64,000 nucleotides of DNA from Pelagibaculum spongiae. Its GTDB lineage: Bacteria > Pseudomonadota > Gammaproteobacteria > Enterobacterales > Pelagibaculaceae. This document shows positions 19,433 through 29,501 of the stretch, piece after piece (within the stretch, counting starts at the first letter, position 1; every line of letters starts with the position of its first letter). Below the pieces are notes generated by a model that saw only the letters and a list, made by a program, of their open reading frames with translations, was not told where the DNA came from and made no database searches. Where the stretch lies: contig NZ_QDDL01000008.1 in assembly GCF_003097315.1 (NCBI RefSeq), positions 140,927-204,926 on the forward strand. The letters run 5' to 3'. The position numbers were made by a program, and so were the translations under genes.

Positions 19433-20080
19433 TTATTGATAAGGTGTCGGGTAGGCATAAAAATAGCCATCTAAAATATTGTCTCCTCCTCCGCAAAGCT
19501 CGAGTATCTCTTTCATTTGTGGTTTGAAAAATCGATTAACTGTTCCCGACGTTGTGAATATTGAAAAGCAACGATCATGCCAAGGATCGCAAATGATGGT
19601 ATCTGCGCCAATGGTTGTAATGTCTGGGTTATTAAGGTCAATTTTTGTGTCGTTATTCATTGTCGACCCAATTAAAACAAATACATGCATGAAATCAGCT
19701 TCACAAAACTTTAACGTGAAATTATGCTGTTTTTTTGAAAGAAAATCGATGGCGATATAAGACATTTCGTTGCATTGTCCAATGCCAGATTGTTTACTTA
19801 ATGCTACTGATGATCTTAATTTTGATTCGGGTGTTGAGGTGTCGTGACGATCACGATTAGAAAGAAGTTTCTCTACTACATGTGCTTTGATTGTAGGTAT
19901 AGACATGTTGCAGTATGAATTAGGTTCATTAAAGGGATTGTTTGTTATATCAACTAATTTATTGAATCTCTGCAATTTCTCTAGGTGGTCTGGTTTGTTT
20001 GGTGCGATAATTCCAAGGTTTTGGTTGATATAGGTGCATGCAGCCTCACCTAATAATAAATTAATATATAATTGGCTCAT
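19433..20080 (-). CDS. Predicted cysteine protease or transglutaminase-like protein (Cys-His-Asp)
   Basis: A 215-aa soluble protein with no signal peptide and an AGAGG ribosome site. I do not recognise the family by name. Three spaced motifs fit a papain-fold triad: SGIGQCNEMSYIAIDFL (Cys nucleophile at a helix start), ADFMHVFVLIG (His on a strand) and DTIICDPWHDR (Asp). Effector-type cysteine proteases and transglutaminase-like enzymes share this order, and the DPW motif after a hydrophobic strand is typical. It resembles in style, but not clearly in sequence, the two C58-like genes of this window. It is AT-rich and isolated, consistent with accessory DNA. Confidence 0.6.
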   Translation of the reverse strand: MSQLYINLLLGEAACTYINQNLGIIAPNKPDHLEKLQRFNKLVDITNNPFNEPNSYCNMSIPTIKAHVVEKLLSNRDRHDTSTPESKLRSSVALSKQSGIGQCNEMSYIAIDFLSKKQHNFTLKFCEADFMHVFVLIGSTMNNDTKIDLNNPDITTIGADTIICDPWHDRCFSIFTTSGTVNRFFKPQMKEILELCGGGDNILDGYFYAYPTPYQ

Positions 20081-20907
20081 TGTTGCAACCTCTAAATAAA
20101 CACTGTTTGTCAGCTTCGACCAATGCTATTTATGCAATGCTATTAATAAGAAACTAATGCTAAATATGTCGTATCTCATTATAAAAATCGTTATGTCAAG
20201 GTGATGAACTGCTTCTGCGCTAATGTGATCGATGTAGTATTTATATTTGTGGAATATGATAAATGCACTGTTTTACAAGGTATCTAACCTTCTGTTGCAT
20301 ATAGGTCTGTTAAGCCTTCGGCGTAACCAGGCATTTTTGAAACGTATAGCCAGATGTCTGATTTCGCTACGTGACCTACACGGAAATTGAGGAATGCCGA
20401 AAAATTTATGGAACATTCCTAGCCTAATCAAACCTACAATGTCTGGGACAATTTTAAATTTCTGGCCCCTTTGTATTCTTTGCGCAGTTTATTGATTTAT
20501 GAAGACTTGTCATTTATTTGTATGAAACATTTTTTTGTTGCTACTATTGAATTTTTATCATAAAACAGTGGCCATCAACATGCTAATAAAAATTGTTTTT
20601 TCTCCTTAAGTTTTCCTCTGTGCCTTCTGTAATTCACGTATTAATAAAATGAATAGCAATCCAAGGTATGTGTTATTACCTTGTAGTAAGACCAATGAAA
20701 AAGACTATTGATAATGAGTGGTGAATCGCAAAATTTAAATAGCGAGTTGATTTTGCTGTTATTAGTTGTACAGAAAGTATTGTGTGATAGGTTGTCTTTA
20801 AATGTTTATTGGTTTAATTTTTTATTTATAGTGGTAAATTTTTTTATGCTTTTGTGAGTGTGCTATTTTAAAAGGATTTAAATGTTTAAAAAATAGGTTA
20901 TCATTTT
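20081..20907. other. Gene-free AT-rich stretch upstream of a truncated methyltransferase
   Basis: About 830 bases with no supportable gene. A small hairpin is present at 20391-20419 (GGAATG...CATTCC). The remainder is scattered A/T runs. Given the adjacent mobile-element remnants this is probably eroded insertion-prone DNA. Confidence 0.5.
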
Positions 20908-21288
20908 TTGAGTTTTCGCAAGAAAGCATTCTCAATATCAGAGAAAGAGTATCAAGATTATTATCAGCAAACCGGCGAGTGCAACCTATTAAAAGGTAGT
21001 GACTTGAACCAGCAATGCTTTGATAAAATTAATCAGCACTCTGTTGGGGAAGCGCTACTAGATGTTGGATGTGATCGTGGTGAGCTGGCGCGTTCATTAG
21101 CTAGTCGTTTCCAGGTGACTGCAACAGATCTAGTGTTAAATCAGGAAGTCGTTGATAGAGGAGGTGCAGCGATTACTTGGCAGCAGGGAAATATTGAAGC
21201 TTTACCATTCAAAGATCAGCAGTTTGATACGGTATTTTGTACCCATGTGCTAGAGCATGTGATTGATGTTCAAGCTACGCTTGTTTAA
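20908..21288 (+). pseudogene. Truncated SAM methyltransferase
   Basis: 126 residues with good methyltransferase motifs: LLDVGCDRGELARSLA (motif I), VTATDLVLNQEVV (motif II), QGNIEALPFKDQQFDTVFCTHVLEHV (motifs III-IV). The frame ends abruptly after HVIDVQATLV, five bases before the left inverted repeat of the Y1-transposase element. About half of a normal enzyme is missing and I do not find the rest on the far side. The start is a TTG with no good ribosome site, a further sign of decay. Confidence 0.7.
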
Positions 21289-21292
21289 ATTC

Positions 21293-22553
21293 TGCCAGGC
21301 ATAATTTAAAATATTCAACAAACACCTGATAAATCTGCTTAATAACCCGGTGCGCCTCGCTGTACCCAAAATTGTCGAATCAGCTTGGCGTATTTTTGCA
21401 GAGCCTGAGTTTCCCCTGCTGCTTTGCCCCAGCGTTTTCGAGAGGATTTCATGCCCCGCATCCAGCGCTCTGGATCTATATTTAGTCGAGTCATAATATC
21501 CGGAATATCATCGCCCATGCTTGCTTTGCCACTGACCAGCGTTCTTGCGGTCGCATCCAGTAGTTCCAGATAAGCAGTGAAGGAAAACGGAATATTTTCA
21601 ATTTTCGGATCCTTACTTTTGAAAGGTTTTAATCTGGGAAGGGTGGCACGTGACTCTGCTTTTTTTGCCGTGTGGTACTTTGCTTGGTAGTTTTTGCTGC
21701 GTGATTTTCGTTGCTTGTCGATCCGCTGTTTAATCGAAGTGAATTCTGATGCTTCTGGAGTGTCAGCAATACCAGCGCGCAGCGGATTCAAATCGACATA
21801 AGCCATACAGCTGGCGATGGCTTTTTCATCTAGAAGAGCCTGGGCAGTGAAGCGACCTTGCCAGAAATGCCCTGTGCATTGATCTTCCTTGTTGGCTTGT
21901 CGTGCCAATGGCTCATTTAAAGCCCGCATAAACCAGCTTAAATCCACTAATCGCTCGCGGTACTCTTCAACAAAGGTTTCCAGAAAATCAATTTCATGTG
22001 GCGTTAATACTTCATGATCCAGATAACGCCGAACCAGTTCAGGGCCTTTAAACACTTTGCACCAGCGTCTGAGCACTTCATCCCCTTGCCAGGATTTAGC
22101 CTTTTCCAGGTTAACGCAGACTACCAGATGGTAGTGGTTACTCATCACACAATAGCTAGCGATTTCCACCGAAAACGCCTGTGCCAGCAATGCCAGTCGG
22201 TCCACAATCCATTGTCGGCGATGCTCAAAAGACTCACCGGTCAAGGGATCCTCACCACATAAAAACGCTTTGCGACAGCATCTGGAAATACAGTGGAACC
22301 AGTGGCAGTACTCCGGATTCATCGCAACACGTCGTGGGCCCACTTTATTAATTTCTATTTTTTCACCATAGCGGCGTGAAAAATCAGCTTTTGCAGAGTC
22401 AGAGGAAGATTGATCAGAAGATTTCATAGCACAACCACCTACGCTATTGGATCGAAAAACTATAAAGACTTTAGATGGTTGTTTGAAATGAAAAGAATTG
22501 ATGGGGTGGGTAAGACATAACTTAAATTATGCCAACTTAAATTATGCCTGGCA
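21293..22553. mobile_element. Y1-transposase unit bounded by 17-bp inverted repeats
   Basis: TGCCAGGCATAATTTAA at 21293-21309 is the exact reverse complement of 22537-22553. Between them lies one transposase gene on the minus strand. The right repeat belongs to a longer repeat array (22504-22650). The left repeat abuts the end of a truncated methyltransferase. This looks like a mobilised unit of the REP-associated (RAYT-like) type, though boundaries by analogy are approximate. Confidence 0.75.
21339..22427 (-). CDS. REP-associated/Y1 HUH-type transposase
   Basis: A 362-aa single-strand DNA transposase. Key motifs appear in order: YCHWFHCISRCCRKAF near the N-terminus (family strand 1), CVMSNHYHLVV (the His-hydrophobic-His metal site) and HFWQGRFTAQALLDEKAIASCMAYVDLNPLRAG (the region with the catalytic tyrosine). 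About 100 residues follow that are basic and probably bind DNA. The frame is complete. RAYT proteins of this kind recognise palindromic repeats, and palindromes of a shared sequence lie at both sides of this gene. Confidence 0.9.
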   Translation of the reverse strand: MKSSDQSSSDSAKADFSRRYGEKIEINKVGPRRVAMNPEYCHWFHCISRCCRKAFLCGEDPLTGESFEHRRQWIVDRLALLAQAFSVEIASYCVMSNHYHLVVCVNLEKAKSWQGDEVLRRWCKVFKGPELVRRYLDHEVLTPHEIDFLETFVEEYRERLVDLSWFMRALNEPLARQANKEDQCTGHFWQGRFTAQALLDEKAIASCMAYVDLNPLRAGIADTPEASEFTSIKQRIDKQRKSRSKNYQAKYHTAKKAESRATLPRLKPFKSKDPKIENIPFSFTAYLELLDATARTLVSGKASMGDDIPDIMTRLNIDPERWMRGMKSSRKRWGKAAGETQALQKYAKLIRQFWVQRGAPGY

Positions 22554-22650
22554 TTTATTTGTATTCCGGGTGGGTAAGGCATAACTTAAATTATGCTTGG
22601 CATTTATTTGTATTCGCATGTATTTGTATTCCTGGCATGTATTTGTATTG
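22504..22650. repeat. Palindromic repeat array next to the Y1 transposase
   Basis: A 29-bp unit (GGGTGGGTAAG-R-CATAACTTAAATTATGC, one variable base) occurs at 22504-22532 and 22568-22596. Each contains the self-complementary stretch GCATAA-cttaaa-TTATGC or its variant. Between and after them the short motif TGGCAT(T/G)TATTTGTATT recurs at about 22550, 22598 and 22634. Such arrays are the expected substrates of a REP-type transposase. Confidence 0.8.
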
Positions 22651-22654
22651 TCCA

Positions 22655-22935
22655 TGTATTGTCTTAAGCCACGTACCAAAGTAAGAAGTCTGCTGAAACT
22701 GGGTGTTCCAATTCTCTCGGCGGTAGGTTGTGGCATCAGCAGCAAAGGGCCTTGTCGCAGCTCGAAAACACCGGGCATTCAGCAAGGTTTAACCAATGCA
22801 TATTTAGAGGCTGAAGGCTTATTCTCGTTAAGGGAAAGATGGATCACGCTTCACTATCCCAAGTGAAACGCCCTGTGCGGACCCGCATGCAGGGTGTTGT
22901 GGGGGCTGAGGGTTAGAGACCCTCGGCTACCCGAT
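22655..22935 (+). mobile_element. 3' remnant of a group II intron with maturase C-terminus
   Basis: Codons 22655-22866 encode KPRTKVRSLLKLGVP...TPGIQQGLTNAYLEAEGLFSL, the typical C-terminal end of group II intron reverse transcriptase/maturases. Three bases after its stop codon is a domain V fold. A seven-base proximal stem (22869-22875 with 22890-22896), a two-base TG bulge on the 3' side and a four-base distal stem (22876-22879 with 22884-22887) close a four-base loop. A domain VI hairpin follows with an unpaired A near CTACCCGAT, the usual intron 3' end, at about 22935. The reverse transcriptase core and the 5' half of the intron are missing. Confidence 0.8.
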
Positions 22936-22946
22936 TAGCCGTCATA

Positions 22947-23480
22947 TTATTGCCATAACTTATTGGCTTCTTCAGATAGCTCTCTGTCACTGACAGAGAT
23001 TCCAAATGTTTCGATAGGTGAACTCTCCTTTCTGGAACAATAAACATCCATCTTTATTTTTTTGCCTGAAGAAAGATATCCATCAAAAATTGGAATTACT
23101 TTGTCGCCAACATTAATTTCACTGGTTTTTTTTAAGTGTTTATATTTTTTGTCTAGTTGGGAAAGCATCCTTTTGAAGAGATCATTGCATTCACCCCCTT
23201 CAGTCATTTCTATCTCTGCGGAGATAGAATAAACGCGCTTAGATTTTTCGATGATTTGAACATTGATGCTTTCGAAAACGTCGAGTTCATAACTTTGAGG
23301 AACTGGCAAAGTTATTAGTCTCGTAGGGTACGAGTTTGCTGTGTTTGGAATATAGTCTTTGGAAAGTGGTTTTCCAATGCTGACCCCGAATACATAAGCA
23401 ATGTTCGCTTCTAAAGCTGATACATGGATAGGTAATGTACACAGCAGAATGATTTTAAGTAAGTTGTTCATATGGACCAT
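22947..23480 (-). CDS. Hypothetical exported protein
   Basis: A 177-aa protein with an N-terminal signal sequence (NNLLKIILLCTLPIHVSA) and two cysteines that could form a disulfide (GGECNDLF and DVYCSRKES). I do not recognise the family. The body alternates polar and hydrophobic residues as a small beta-rich periplasmic domain would. The predicted start gives four residues before the hydrophobic core, and the internal Met at position 4 is an equally good start. It lies directly after the intron remnant, in the opposite direction. Confidence 0.6.
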   Translation of the reverse strand: MVHMNNLLKIILLCTLPIHVSALEANIAYVFGVSIGKPLSKDYIPNTANSYPTRLITLPVPQSYELDVFESINVQIIEKSKRVYSISAEIEMTEGGECNDLFKRMLSQLDKKYKHLKKTSEINVGDKVIPIFDGYLSSGKKIKMDVYCSRKESSPIETFGISVSDRELSEEANKLWQ

Positions 23481-23814
23481 GGTATACGGCTAACAGCGAC
23501 CTATAAGGAGTTTTTTCCTCATAGTTTTCTATAAAATATGAAAGGTAGATTCAGCTTGCCTGTTAGCTAACCCGCTTGGCACAATGCCAGGATCCCGCTT
23601 TCAATGATTGAAGCCGAGCCTAAATGGCGATTCCGTATATGTCAATTGATTGACTAATCAGCAAAAATCTTTATAAGCCACCCTAAATGCACAGTATTTG
23701 TATCCAGTTGATTTATAGGGGATGAATTTAGCTTGCTAAATGACATATATGGATTTGGTAGTTGCTATTCCAGCTGCTTGAGAGTTCTTATGGGGCAGCT
23801 TCTGCTGCGATGGC

Positions 23815-23854
23815 CACAAAAAACGCCCCATTAACTATTCGTCGATGGAGCGTT
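23815..23854 (-). terminator. Terminator of metH
   Basis: On the minus strand AACGCTCCAT (23854-23845) pairs with ATGGGGCGTT (23831-23822) with one G-U wobble, followed by a run of six T. It lies about 150 bases beyond the metH stop codon. Confidence 0.75.
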
Positions 23855-23909
23855 ATGTAAAAGATATTTCGGTTCCAGAGCGGCATGGCATTTGAGGTTA
23901 CGCGCCGAT

Positions 23910-23943
23910 CGTTGCAGTTCGCTCCGCTCAGTGCAACCTACGG
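23910..23943. repeat. REP-like imperfect palindrome
   Basis: On the minus strand this reads CCGTAGGTTGCACTGAGCG, then GAGCGAACTGCAACG. GTTGCA/TGCAAC forms the stem, and the GAGCG-x-AGCGAA core is the pattern of widespread gammaproteobacterial REP-type repeats. It is a single copy in this window. Confidence 0.5.
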
Positions 23944-24002
23944 AGATCAATTGTTAGCTCGCGTAGATTGCCATGGTTTAATTCGCAAAACCCGTACTCT
24001 GG

Positions 24003-27000
24003 TTACGCCAACACTGGCCTTAACCATTTTTCCATTTCTTCCAGCGGCATGCTTTTTCGCTTGGCAATCGATTTCAGCTGATCTTGTTCAATTTTGCCGA
24101 TACCGAAGTATTTTGATTCCGGGTGACCAAAATACCAACCAGAAACCGCCGATGCAGGCCACATTGCCATGCTCTCGGTGAGGATCAGGCCGATATTCTT
24201 TTCTGGTTCCAGCAGGCGCCACAGGGTGGCTTTTTCGGTGTGGTCCGGGCAGGCCGGATAACCGGGGGCCGGGCGAATACCGCGATACTGTTCTTTGAGA
24301 ATTTCGTCTTTCGATAATTGTTCGTCACTGGCATAGCCCCAAAGTTCGGTACGCACTTTGCGGTGTAAACATTCGGCTAAGGCTTCTGCTAATCGGTCAG
24401 CTAATACCTTAAGCATGATTGAACTGTAGTCATCATGCTCGGCTTCAAAAGCCTTAACACGTTCTTGCAGGCCAATGCCCGAAGTGACTGCAAAGCCACC
24501 AATGTAATCGGTAATGCCGGTAGAAGTTGGAGCAACGAAGTCAGATAAGCATTGGTGTGGCTTGCCCGCAGGTTTTTCTGACTGCTGACGTAAGTGGTGC
24601 AATAGCTCGAGCTTTTCGCCCTTGTTATTATTGCTCTCACCTTTACCATCGAATAACTGAATGTCATCATGATTGACGGTGTTGGCAGGCCAGAAACCTA
24701 ACACCGCTTTAGCGGTTAACCATTTTTCGCTAACAATTTTTTTCAGCATGGCTTGTGCATCGGCATAAAGACTTTTTGCTTCTTCACCCACCACTTCATC
24801 TTCGAGAATTTTCGGGAATTTTCCGTGCAGATCCCAACCATGGAAGAAGAAGGTCCAATCGATTTTCTCGATTAATTCTTCCAGTGGATAACTTTCGATA
24901 ATCTTAATGCCGGTAAACGACGGTTTATGCGGTGTGTAGTCCTTCCAATCTAACTTCAGTTTGTTATCGACCGCCTGCTGGTAAGGAATTAAATTTCTTA
25001 CCCGGCGACGGCGACTGAAGGCTTCACGTACTTTTTCATAATCGTCTTTTAATTCACGAACGAAATTAATTTTTAATTCTTGTGAGATTAAACTTTGTGC
25101 CACACCGACTGAGCGCGATGCATCTTTTACATACACCACAGGCTCTTCACGGGCTGGGGCGATTTTCACTGCGGTATGGGCTTTAGATGTGGTCGCACCG
25201 CCGATAAATAATGGAATGTCCATATTACGGCGTTTCATTTCTGTTGCCACGTTAACCATTTCATCGAGTGATGGAGTGATTAAACCAGACAAACCAATTA
25301 AGTCGGCATTTTCTTTTTGTGCGGTATCAAGAATTTTTTCAGCCGGTACCATTACGCCTAAATCGATCACTTCAAAGTTATTACACTGCAGCACTACGCC
25401 AACAATGTTCTTACCTATATCGTGAACATCGCCCTTTACAGTAGCCATAATAATCTTACCGGCAGATTTGGCTTGGTTATCTGCGCCTTGTTCCATGTAA
25501 GGTAATAAATGCGCCACCGCTTTTTTCATTACTCGGGCTGATTTAACCACTTGTGGTAAAAACATTTTACCATCGCCGAATAAATCACCGACGACATCCA
25601 TGCCAGACATTAACGGACCTTCGATAACGTGCAGTGGTTTTTCTGCTGCCAGCCGTGCTTCTTCAGTATCTTCAATTACAAATGCATCGATACCTTTTAC
25701 CAGTGAATGCTCCAATCGTTTATTGACCGGAAATTCACGCCATGCCAAGTCTTTGGTGTCAGCAATGGCTTTACCATCACCGACATATTTAGGTGCTAGA
25801 TCCAGCATGCGTTCGGTGCCGTCTTCACGGCGGTTGAGCACGATATCTTCGACCGCTTCACGCAATTCATCAGACAGATCACTGTAAATGGCTAGCTGAC
25901 CGGCATTTACTATGCCCATGGTCAAGCCGTTTTTAATTGCGTAATACAAAAAGACCGAGTGAATCGCTTCTCGTACCGGATTGTTACCACGGAACGAGAA
26001 AGACACATTGGAAACACCGCCAGAAATTAATGCGTGGGGCAGGTTTTCTTTAATATCTTTACAGGCTTCAATAAAATCGACCGCGTAGTTATTGTGCTCT
26101 TCAATACCGGTAGCAATGGCAAAAATATTCGGGTCAAAAATAATGTCTTGCGGCGGAAAACCGACTTCTTTGGTGAGAAGGTCATAAGCGCGTTTACAGA
26201 TTTCAAACTTGCGCTCACGGGTATCTGCCTGACCCACTGTATCGAAAGCCATCACAATAACCGCCGCACCATAGCGACGAATTAAGCGGGCTTGTTCGAG
26301 GAAAATATCCTCGCCTTCTTTCATTGAAATTGAGTTAACAACGCCTTTGCCCTGAATACATTTCAGACCAGCTTCCAAAATATCCCATTTGGACGAGTCG
26401 ATCATAATTGGCACCCGAGAGATATCCGGTTCAGCAGCGATTAGATTCAAAAAGGTCACCATGGCCTCTTGTGAATCGAGCATGCCTTCATCCATGTTGA
26501 TATCGATGATTTGAGCGCCGTTTTCTACCTGCTGGCGGGCAATATCTAACGCGGTATCGTAATCGCCTTCTTTAATCAGTCTTTTGAATTTGGCTGAACC
26601 GGTAATGTTGGTTCGCTCACCAACATTCACAAACAATGAATTTTCATCGATTGTGCAAGGTTCTAAACCCGCCAAGCGACAAGCGACCGGCACCTTAGGG
26701 ATTTTTCGAGTGGGTAAATCAACCACTGCTTGCTGCATTGCGTGAATATGTTCTGGCGTAGTACCGCAACAGCCACCGAGAATATTCAACCAGCCATTTT
26801 CAGCAAATTCACGCACGACCGTAGCCATCATGGCGGGTGTTTCGTCGTATTCACCGAAGGCATTGGGCAGGCCAGCATTTGGGTGAACCGAGATTGGGAA
26901 TTCACAAATGCGCGATAATTCTTGTACATAAGGGCGCAATTCTTTTGGGCCTAATGCACAGTTCAGGCCGATAGAAATAGGCTCGATATGATTAATTGAA

Positions 27001-27728
27001 TTATAAAAAGCTTCGGTAGTTTGCCCGGTTAGGGTTCGACCTGAAGCATCGGTAATAGTACCGGAGATCATCACCGGCAATTTATAACCGAGCTGATCAA
27101 ATACACCGCTCACTGCGAACAAACAGGCTTTGGCATTCAAGGTGTCGAATACGGTTTCGACCAGAATTAAATCAACGCCACCTTCGACAAGTGCCAATGT
27201 TGCTTCGGTATAACTCTCGACCAGTTGATCCCAGCTGACGTTACGATAGCCAGGGTTGTTTACATCCGGGGAGATAGAAGCGGTACGGTTGGTTGGGCCA
27301 AGCACACCGGCAACATAGCGCGGCAGACCGGTTTCTTTTTCAACAATATCGGCTGCAGCGCGAGCCAATTTGGCCGCTTCAATATTTAAATCTTTCACCA
27401 GCAATTGCATGTCGTAATCGGCCATGGCAATTGAGGTGGAATTGAAGGTGTTGGTTTCCAGAATATCGGCACCCGCGCGCAGATAATCTTCATGGATTTT
27501 CTGGATGATTTGCGGCTGGGTTAGCGTCAGCAGGTCATTGTTACCTTTGACATCAGATGGCCAGTCGGCAAAGCGTTCGCCGCGATAATCCGCTTCCTGC
27601 AGTTTATAGCCCTGAATCATCGTTCCCATACCGCCATCCAGCATCATGATCCGGCTGTCCAGCTGGGATTTGAAGGCTGAAATTCGTTGTTGGCGGGCGT
27701 TCTGGTCAGACATCTTGGCTATTCTCAT
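24003..27728 (-). CDS. metH: Cobalamin-dependent methionine synthase
   Basis: It transfers the methyl group of methyltetrahydrofolate to homocysteine through cobalamin. All four modules are present in 1241 residues (E. coli: 1227). The homocysteine domain contains [10 protein letters not shown] and [14 protein letters not shown], which supply the three zinc cysteines. The pterin domain starts near [13 protein letters not shown]. The cobalamin cap and binding domain has [17 protein letters not shown] with the axial His. The reactivation domain ends with [12 protein letters not shown] for S-adenosylmethionine. The frame starts at [10 protein letters not shown]; the Met at 27713 is an equally likely start. 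No B12 riboswitch is visible in the 340 bases upstream. It is monocistronic. Confidence 0.98.
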   Translation of the reverse strand: MRIAKMSDQNARQQRISAFKSQLDSRIMMLDGGMGTMIQGYKLQEADYRGERFADWPSDVKGNNDLLTLTQPQIIQKIHEDYLRAGADILETNTFNSTSIAMADYDMQLLVKDLNIEAAKLARAAADIVEKETGLPRYVAGVLGPTNRTASISPDVNNPGYRNVSWDQLVESYTEATLALVEGGVDLILVETVFDTLNAKACLFAVSGVFDQLGYKLPVMISGTITDASGRTLTGQTTEAFYNSINHIEPISIGLNCALGPKELRPYVQELSRICEFPISVHPNAGLPNAFGEYDETPAMMATVVREFAENGWLNILGGCCGTTPEHIHAMQQAVVDLPTRKIPKVPVACRLAGLEPCTIDENSLFVNVGERTNITGSAKFKRLIKEGDYDTALDIARQQVENGAQIIDINMDEGMLDSQEAMVTFLNLIAAEPDISRVPIMIDSSKWDILEAGLKCIQGKGVVNSISMKEGEDIFLEQARLIRRYGAAVIVMAFDTVGQADTRERKFEICKRAYDLLTKEVGFPPQDIIFDPNIFAIATGIEEHNNYAVDFIEACKDIKENLPHALISGGVSNVSFSFRGNNPVREAIHSVFLYYAIKNGLTMGIVNAGQLAIYSDLSDELREAVEDIVLNRREDGTERMLDLAPKYVGDGKAIADTKDLAWREFPVNKRLEHSLVKGIDAFVIEDTEEARLAAEKPLHVIEGPLMSGMDVVGDLFGDGKMFLPQVVKSARVMKKAVAHLLPYMEQGADNQAKSAGKIIMATVKGDVHDIGKNIVGVVLQCNNFEVIDLGVMVPAEKILDTAQKENADLIGLSGLITPSLDEMVNVATEMKRRNMDIPLFIGGATTSKAHTAVKIAPAREEPVVYVKDASRSVGVAQSLISQELKINFVRELKDDYEKVREAFSRRRRVRNLIPYQQAVDNKLKLDWKDYTPHKPSFTGIKIIESYPLEELIEKIDWTFFFHGWDLHGKFPKILEDEVVGEEAKSLYADAQAMLKKIVSEKWLTAKAVLGFWPANTVNHDDIQLFDGKGESNNNKGEKLELLHHLRQQSEKPAGKPHQCLSDFVAPTSTGITDYIGGFAVTSGIGLQERVKAFEAEHDDYSSIMLKVLADRLAEALAECLHRKVRTELWGYASDEQLSKDEILKEQYRGIRPAPGYPACPDHTEKATLWRLLEPEKNIGLILTESMAMWPASAVSGWYFGHPESKYFGIGKIEQDQLKSIAKRKSMPLEEMEKWLRPVLA

Positions 27729-28070
27729 TACTACAGTGAAGATGGCTAATAGTAACCGGTTTTATATAAGTAACAAGATCTAAAAAACAGATTTATCCAA
27801 ACAAATTGGAATATCAACTTTCTTCGTTATTATAAGAAGTGCTAAGGCTTACGGCGGATTCGCTACCAGAAGTTGTTCATCAGATGGCTTTCTAATTTGA
27901 TGTTGTGTCAGGTTTTAATCGGCTGGTTGGTATCTGCTACTTTGAAAAAATACGGTGGGCATATAAAACGGCTTGAGTATATGCCTGACCGTATTGTTTG
28001 CTGGCTGTTGCTGGTTTAGTGAAATAGTTTGTAGCGCTGATGTACTAACCGGCATATTTAAAGAGAATAT
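27729..28070. other. Intergenic region upstream of metH
   Basis: About 340 bases holding the terminator of the HTH-repeat gene (27944-27995) and, closer to metH, its promoter. I see no B12-box or MetR site that I would call. Confidence 0.5.
27944..27995 (-). terminator. Terminator of the HTH-repeat gene
   Basis: Two stacked stems: AATACGG (27949-27955) with CCGTATT (27989-27995), and GGCATAT (27958-27964) with ATATGCC (27979-27985). On the minus strand the hairpin is followed by TTTTTTC. Confidence 0.8.
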
Positions 28071-29420
28071 CTACCGGTAGCTATCCATACCAGAAATTAC
28101 ATTCTTAATTTTCAGTTCAACCCGTTTTTTAGCTACCGAGCTAGGGTGGACTTTCATAATATAAGCGAGCTCAGCATCTGGCATGGTGCCAATCATTGCC
28201 AAGTGCTTCTTGCTCCATTTAACTTTTTTAACCGGTTTGAACGGCGCAATATTCAGGCTGTTTCTTTTATTTCTAACCGCTGTTGCACTGATGCCAACTT
28301 TAATTCCCACTTCTTCATCCGAAGCAGTACCGAGTAATTTAAGTTCTTTTTTGAACCACTTTCTTGGGCCTCGATACTCTTTAATACCTAGTGATTCTCG
28401 CTTGGCAATAATCTCGCCAATCGCGCCTTTCCACATTTGTGCCAGCATTGCATCTTGGGTTCTGCCGAGTTGACCAAGCTTTAAATCATCCCATTCAATA
28501 GGCTGGGATAACTGCTTCACCGGGATATTGAGTTGTCGCCTTTTATAAGTCACTTGTTGGCGAGTAACGCCAAGTTTCAACGCCAGTTCTTTATCGGGTA
28601 TTTTTCCAATACGAGCTAGATCTCGTTTATTCCATTTAAATTGATTGGGGCCTAATTCACGAGGTGCAATTGGAATGCCGCGATATTCGCGATTAATTCT
28701 TACTGCAAATCGGGTGGTATCGAATTTTGCCGCTATTGCAACATCGTTCATGATGCCAAGTTGCACCAATGCCTTGGGTGACAAATCGGGTAGTTTGGGC
28801 ATATGACCGGTTTCAAAAGAACGAATGCGTAAAATGACTCGTTTAAGATATGCAGTACGTGGGCTGATTTCGTAATAGTCGGCAAAGTCCACATCGGGTA
28901 CTTCACCTAAAAATTCCAACATATCATCGGTCCACTCGATGCGATCACAGCGAATATATGGCTCGATACCCATCTGGTTTCTGCGGTAGGTGACTCTTAA
29001 CGGATTAATGCCAAGTCTCTTACCAATCACTGTGTCGTAATCGGTACCCAGTAACGCATCTTTTCTATCATTCCATTCATGCTTAATCGGGTGATAACCG
29101 GCTTCAGGCATAGGTAGTGGTTCAACCGGAGCAATCCCAAGACGTTTTCTTTGTTCCCATACCATGCTCTTGGTAATTCGAAGCTTGGCGGCCAATGCTT
29201 TGTCTGTCATGGTTCCGAGCAGCTTGTTGCTCTTGTCGCGCCACTCGAATTGTTTTCTAACAATATGCTGGTTAACCGTTGGAATCTTTCTTTCTTCTCG
29301 TAGCTCTTTTACTTGTACCGGACGGACTTGATGTTTGGCCGCGACCTTGAAATCACTCATGCTGCCTAGGTCGTCAAGTAGTGCTTTAGAGGGTTTAAAG
29401 CCTTCCATAAAAGATTTCAT
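28071..29420 (-). CDS. Tandem HTH-like repeat protein of unknown function
   Basis: About 449 residues from the ATG at 29420; the frame is open to 29501 but the extra 27 residues have no repeat character. The whole protein is about nine repeats of roughly 45-60 residues. Each has the pattern W-x(5)-L-x-x-(L/I)-G-x(3)-D-x-x-(L/V)-A-x-x-(L/V)-x-(I/V)-(S/T)-x-x-x-V-x-x-(K/R)-R-x-x-L-x-I. The middle part looks like a helix-turn-helix ending in a basic recognition helix. Charge is strongly positive. It probably binds nucleic acid, but no enzymatic domain is present. It stands alone with its own terminator, so it may be a large DNA-binding or chromosome-organising factor (inference). Confidence 0.7.
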   Translation of the reverse strand: MKSFMEGFKPSKALLDDLGSMSDFKVAAKHQVRPVQVKELREERKIPTVNQHIVRKQFEWRDKSNKLLGTMTDKALAAKLRITKSMVWEQRKRLGIAPVEPLPMPEAGYHPIKHEWNDRKDALLGTDYDTVIGKRLGINPLRVTYRRNQMGIEPYIRCDRIEWTDDMLEFLGEVPDVDFADYYEISPRTAYLKRVILRIRSFETGHMPKLPDLSPKALVQLGIMNDVAIAAKFDTTRFAVRINREYRGIPIAPRELGPNQFKWNKRDLARIGKIPDKELALKLGVTRQQVTYKRRQLNIPVKQLSQPIEWDDLKLGQLGRTQDAMLAQMWKGAIGEIIAKRESLGIKEYRGPRKWFKKELKLLGTASDEEVGIKVGISATAVRNKRNSLNIAPFKPVKKVKWSKKHLAMIGTMPDAELAYIMKVHPSSVAKKRVELKIKNVISGMDSYR

Positions 29421-29501
29421 ATCAATCCATGATGATGTGTCCTGATAGTAAAATAGTCGAAAAAATCCAAGGCGTAGCTGAAAATTAATTACCAAGCTCA
29501 C

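Larger units (their letters stand above)
23481..24002. other. Intergenic region after metH with terminator and REP-like hairpin
   Basis: About 520 bases holding the metH terminator (23815-23854) and a REP-like hairpin (23910-23943), listed separately. No gene is visible in the remainder. Confidence 0.5.

Noticed and set aside
19263..19496. 77-aa open frame on the minus strand
   Set aside because: Its 5' end overlaps the Cys-His-Asp gene in another frame and it lacks a ribosome site and protein-like features.
22504..22650. CRISPR-like array
   Set aside because: Only two 29-bp units with one spacer-size gap, no cas genes, and a palindromic sequence shared with the transposase ends; REP-type repeats explain it better.
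27729..28070. Possible cobalamin riboswitch upstream of metH
   Set aside because: No B12-box-like conserved core could be found in the 340 bases; the only strong structure is a terminator of the neighbouring gene.
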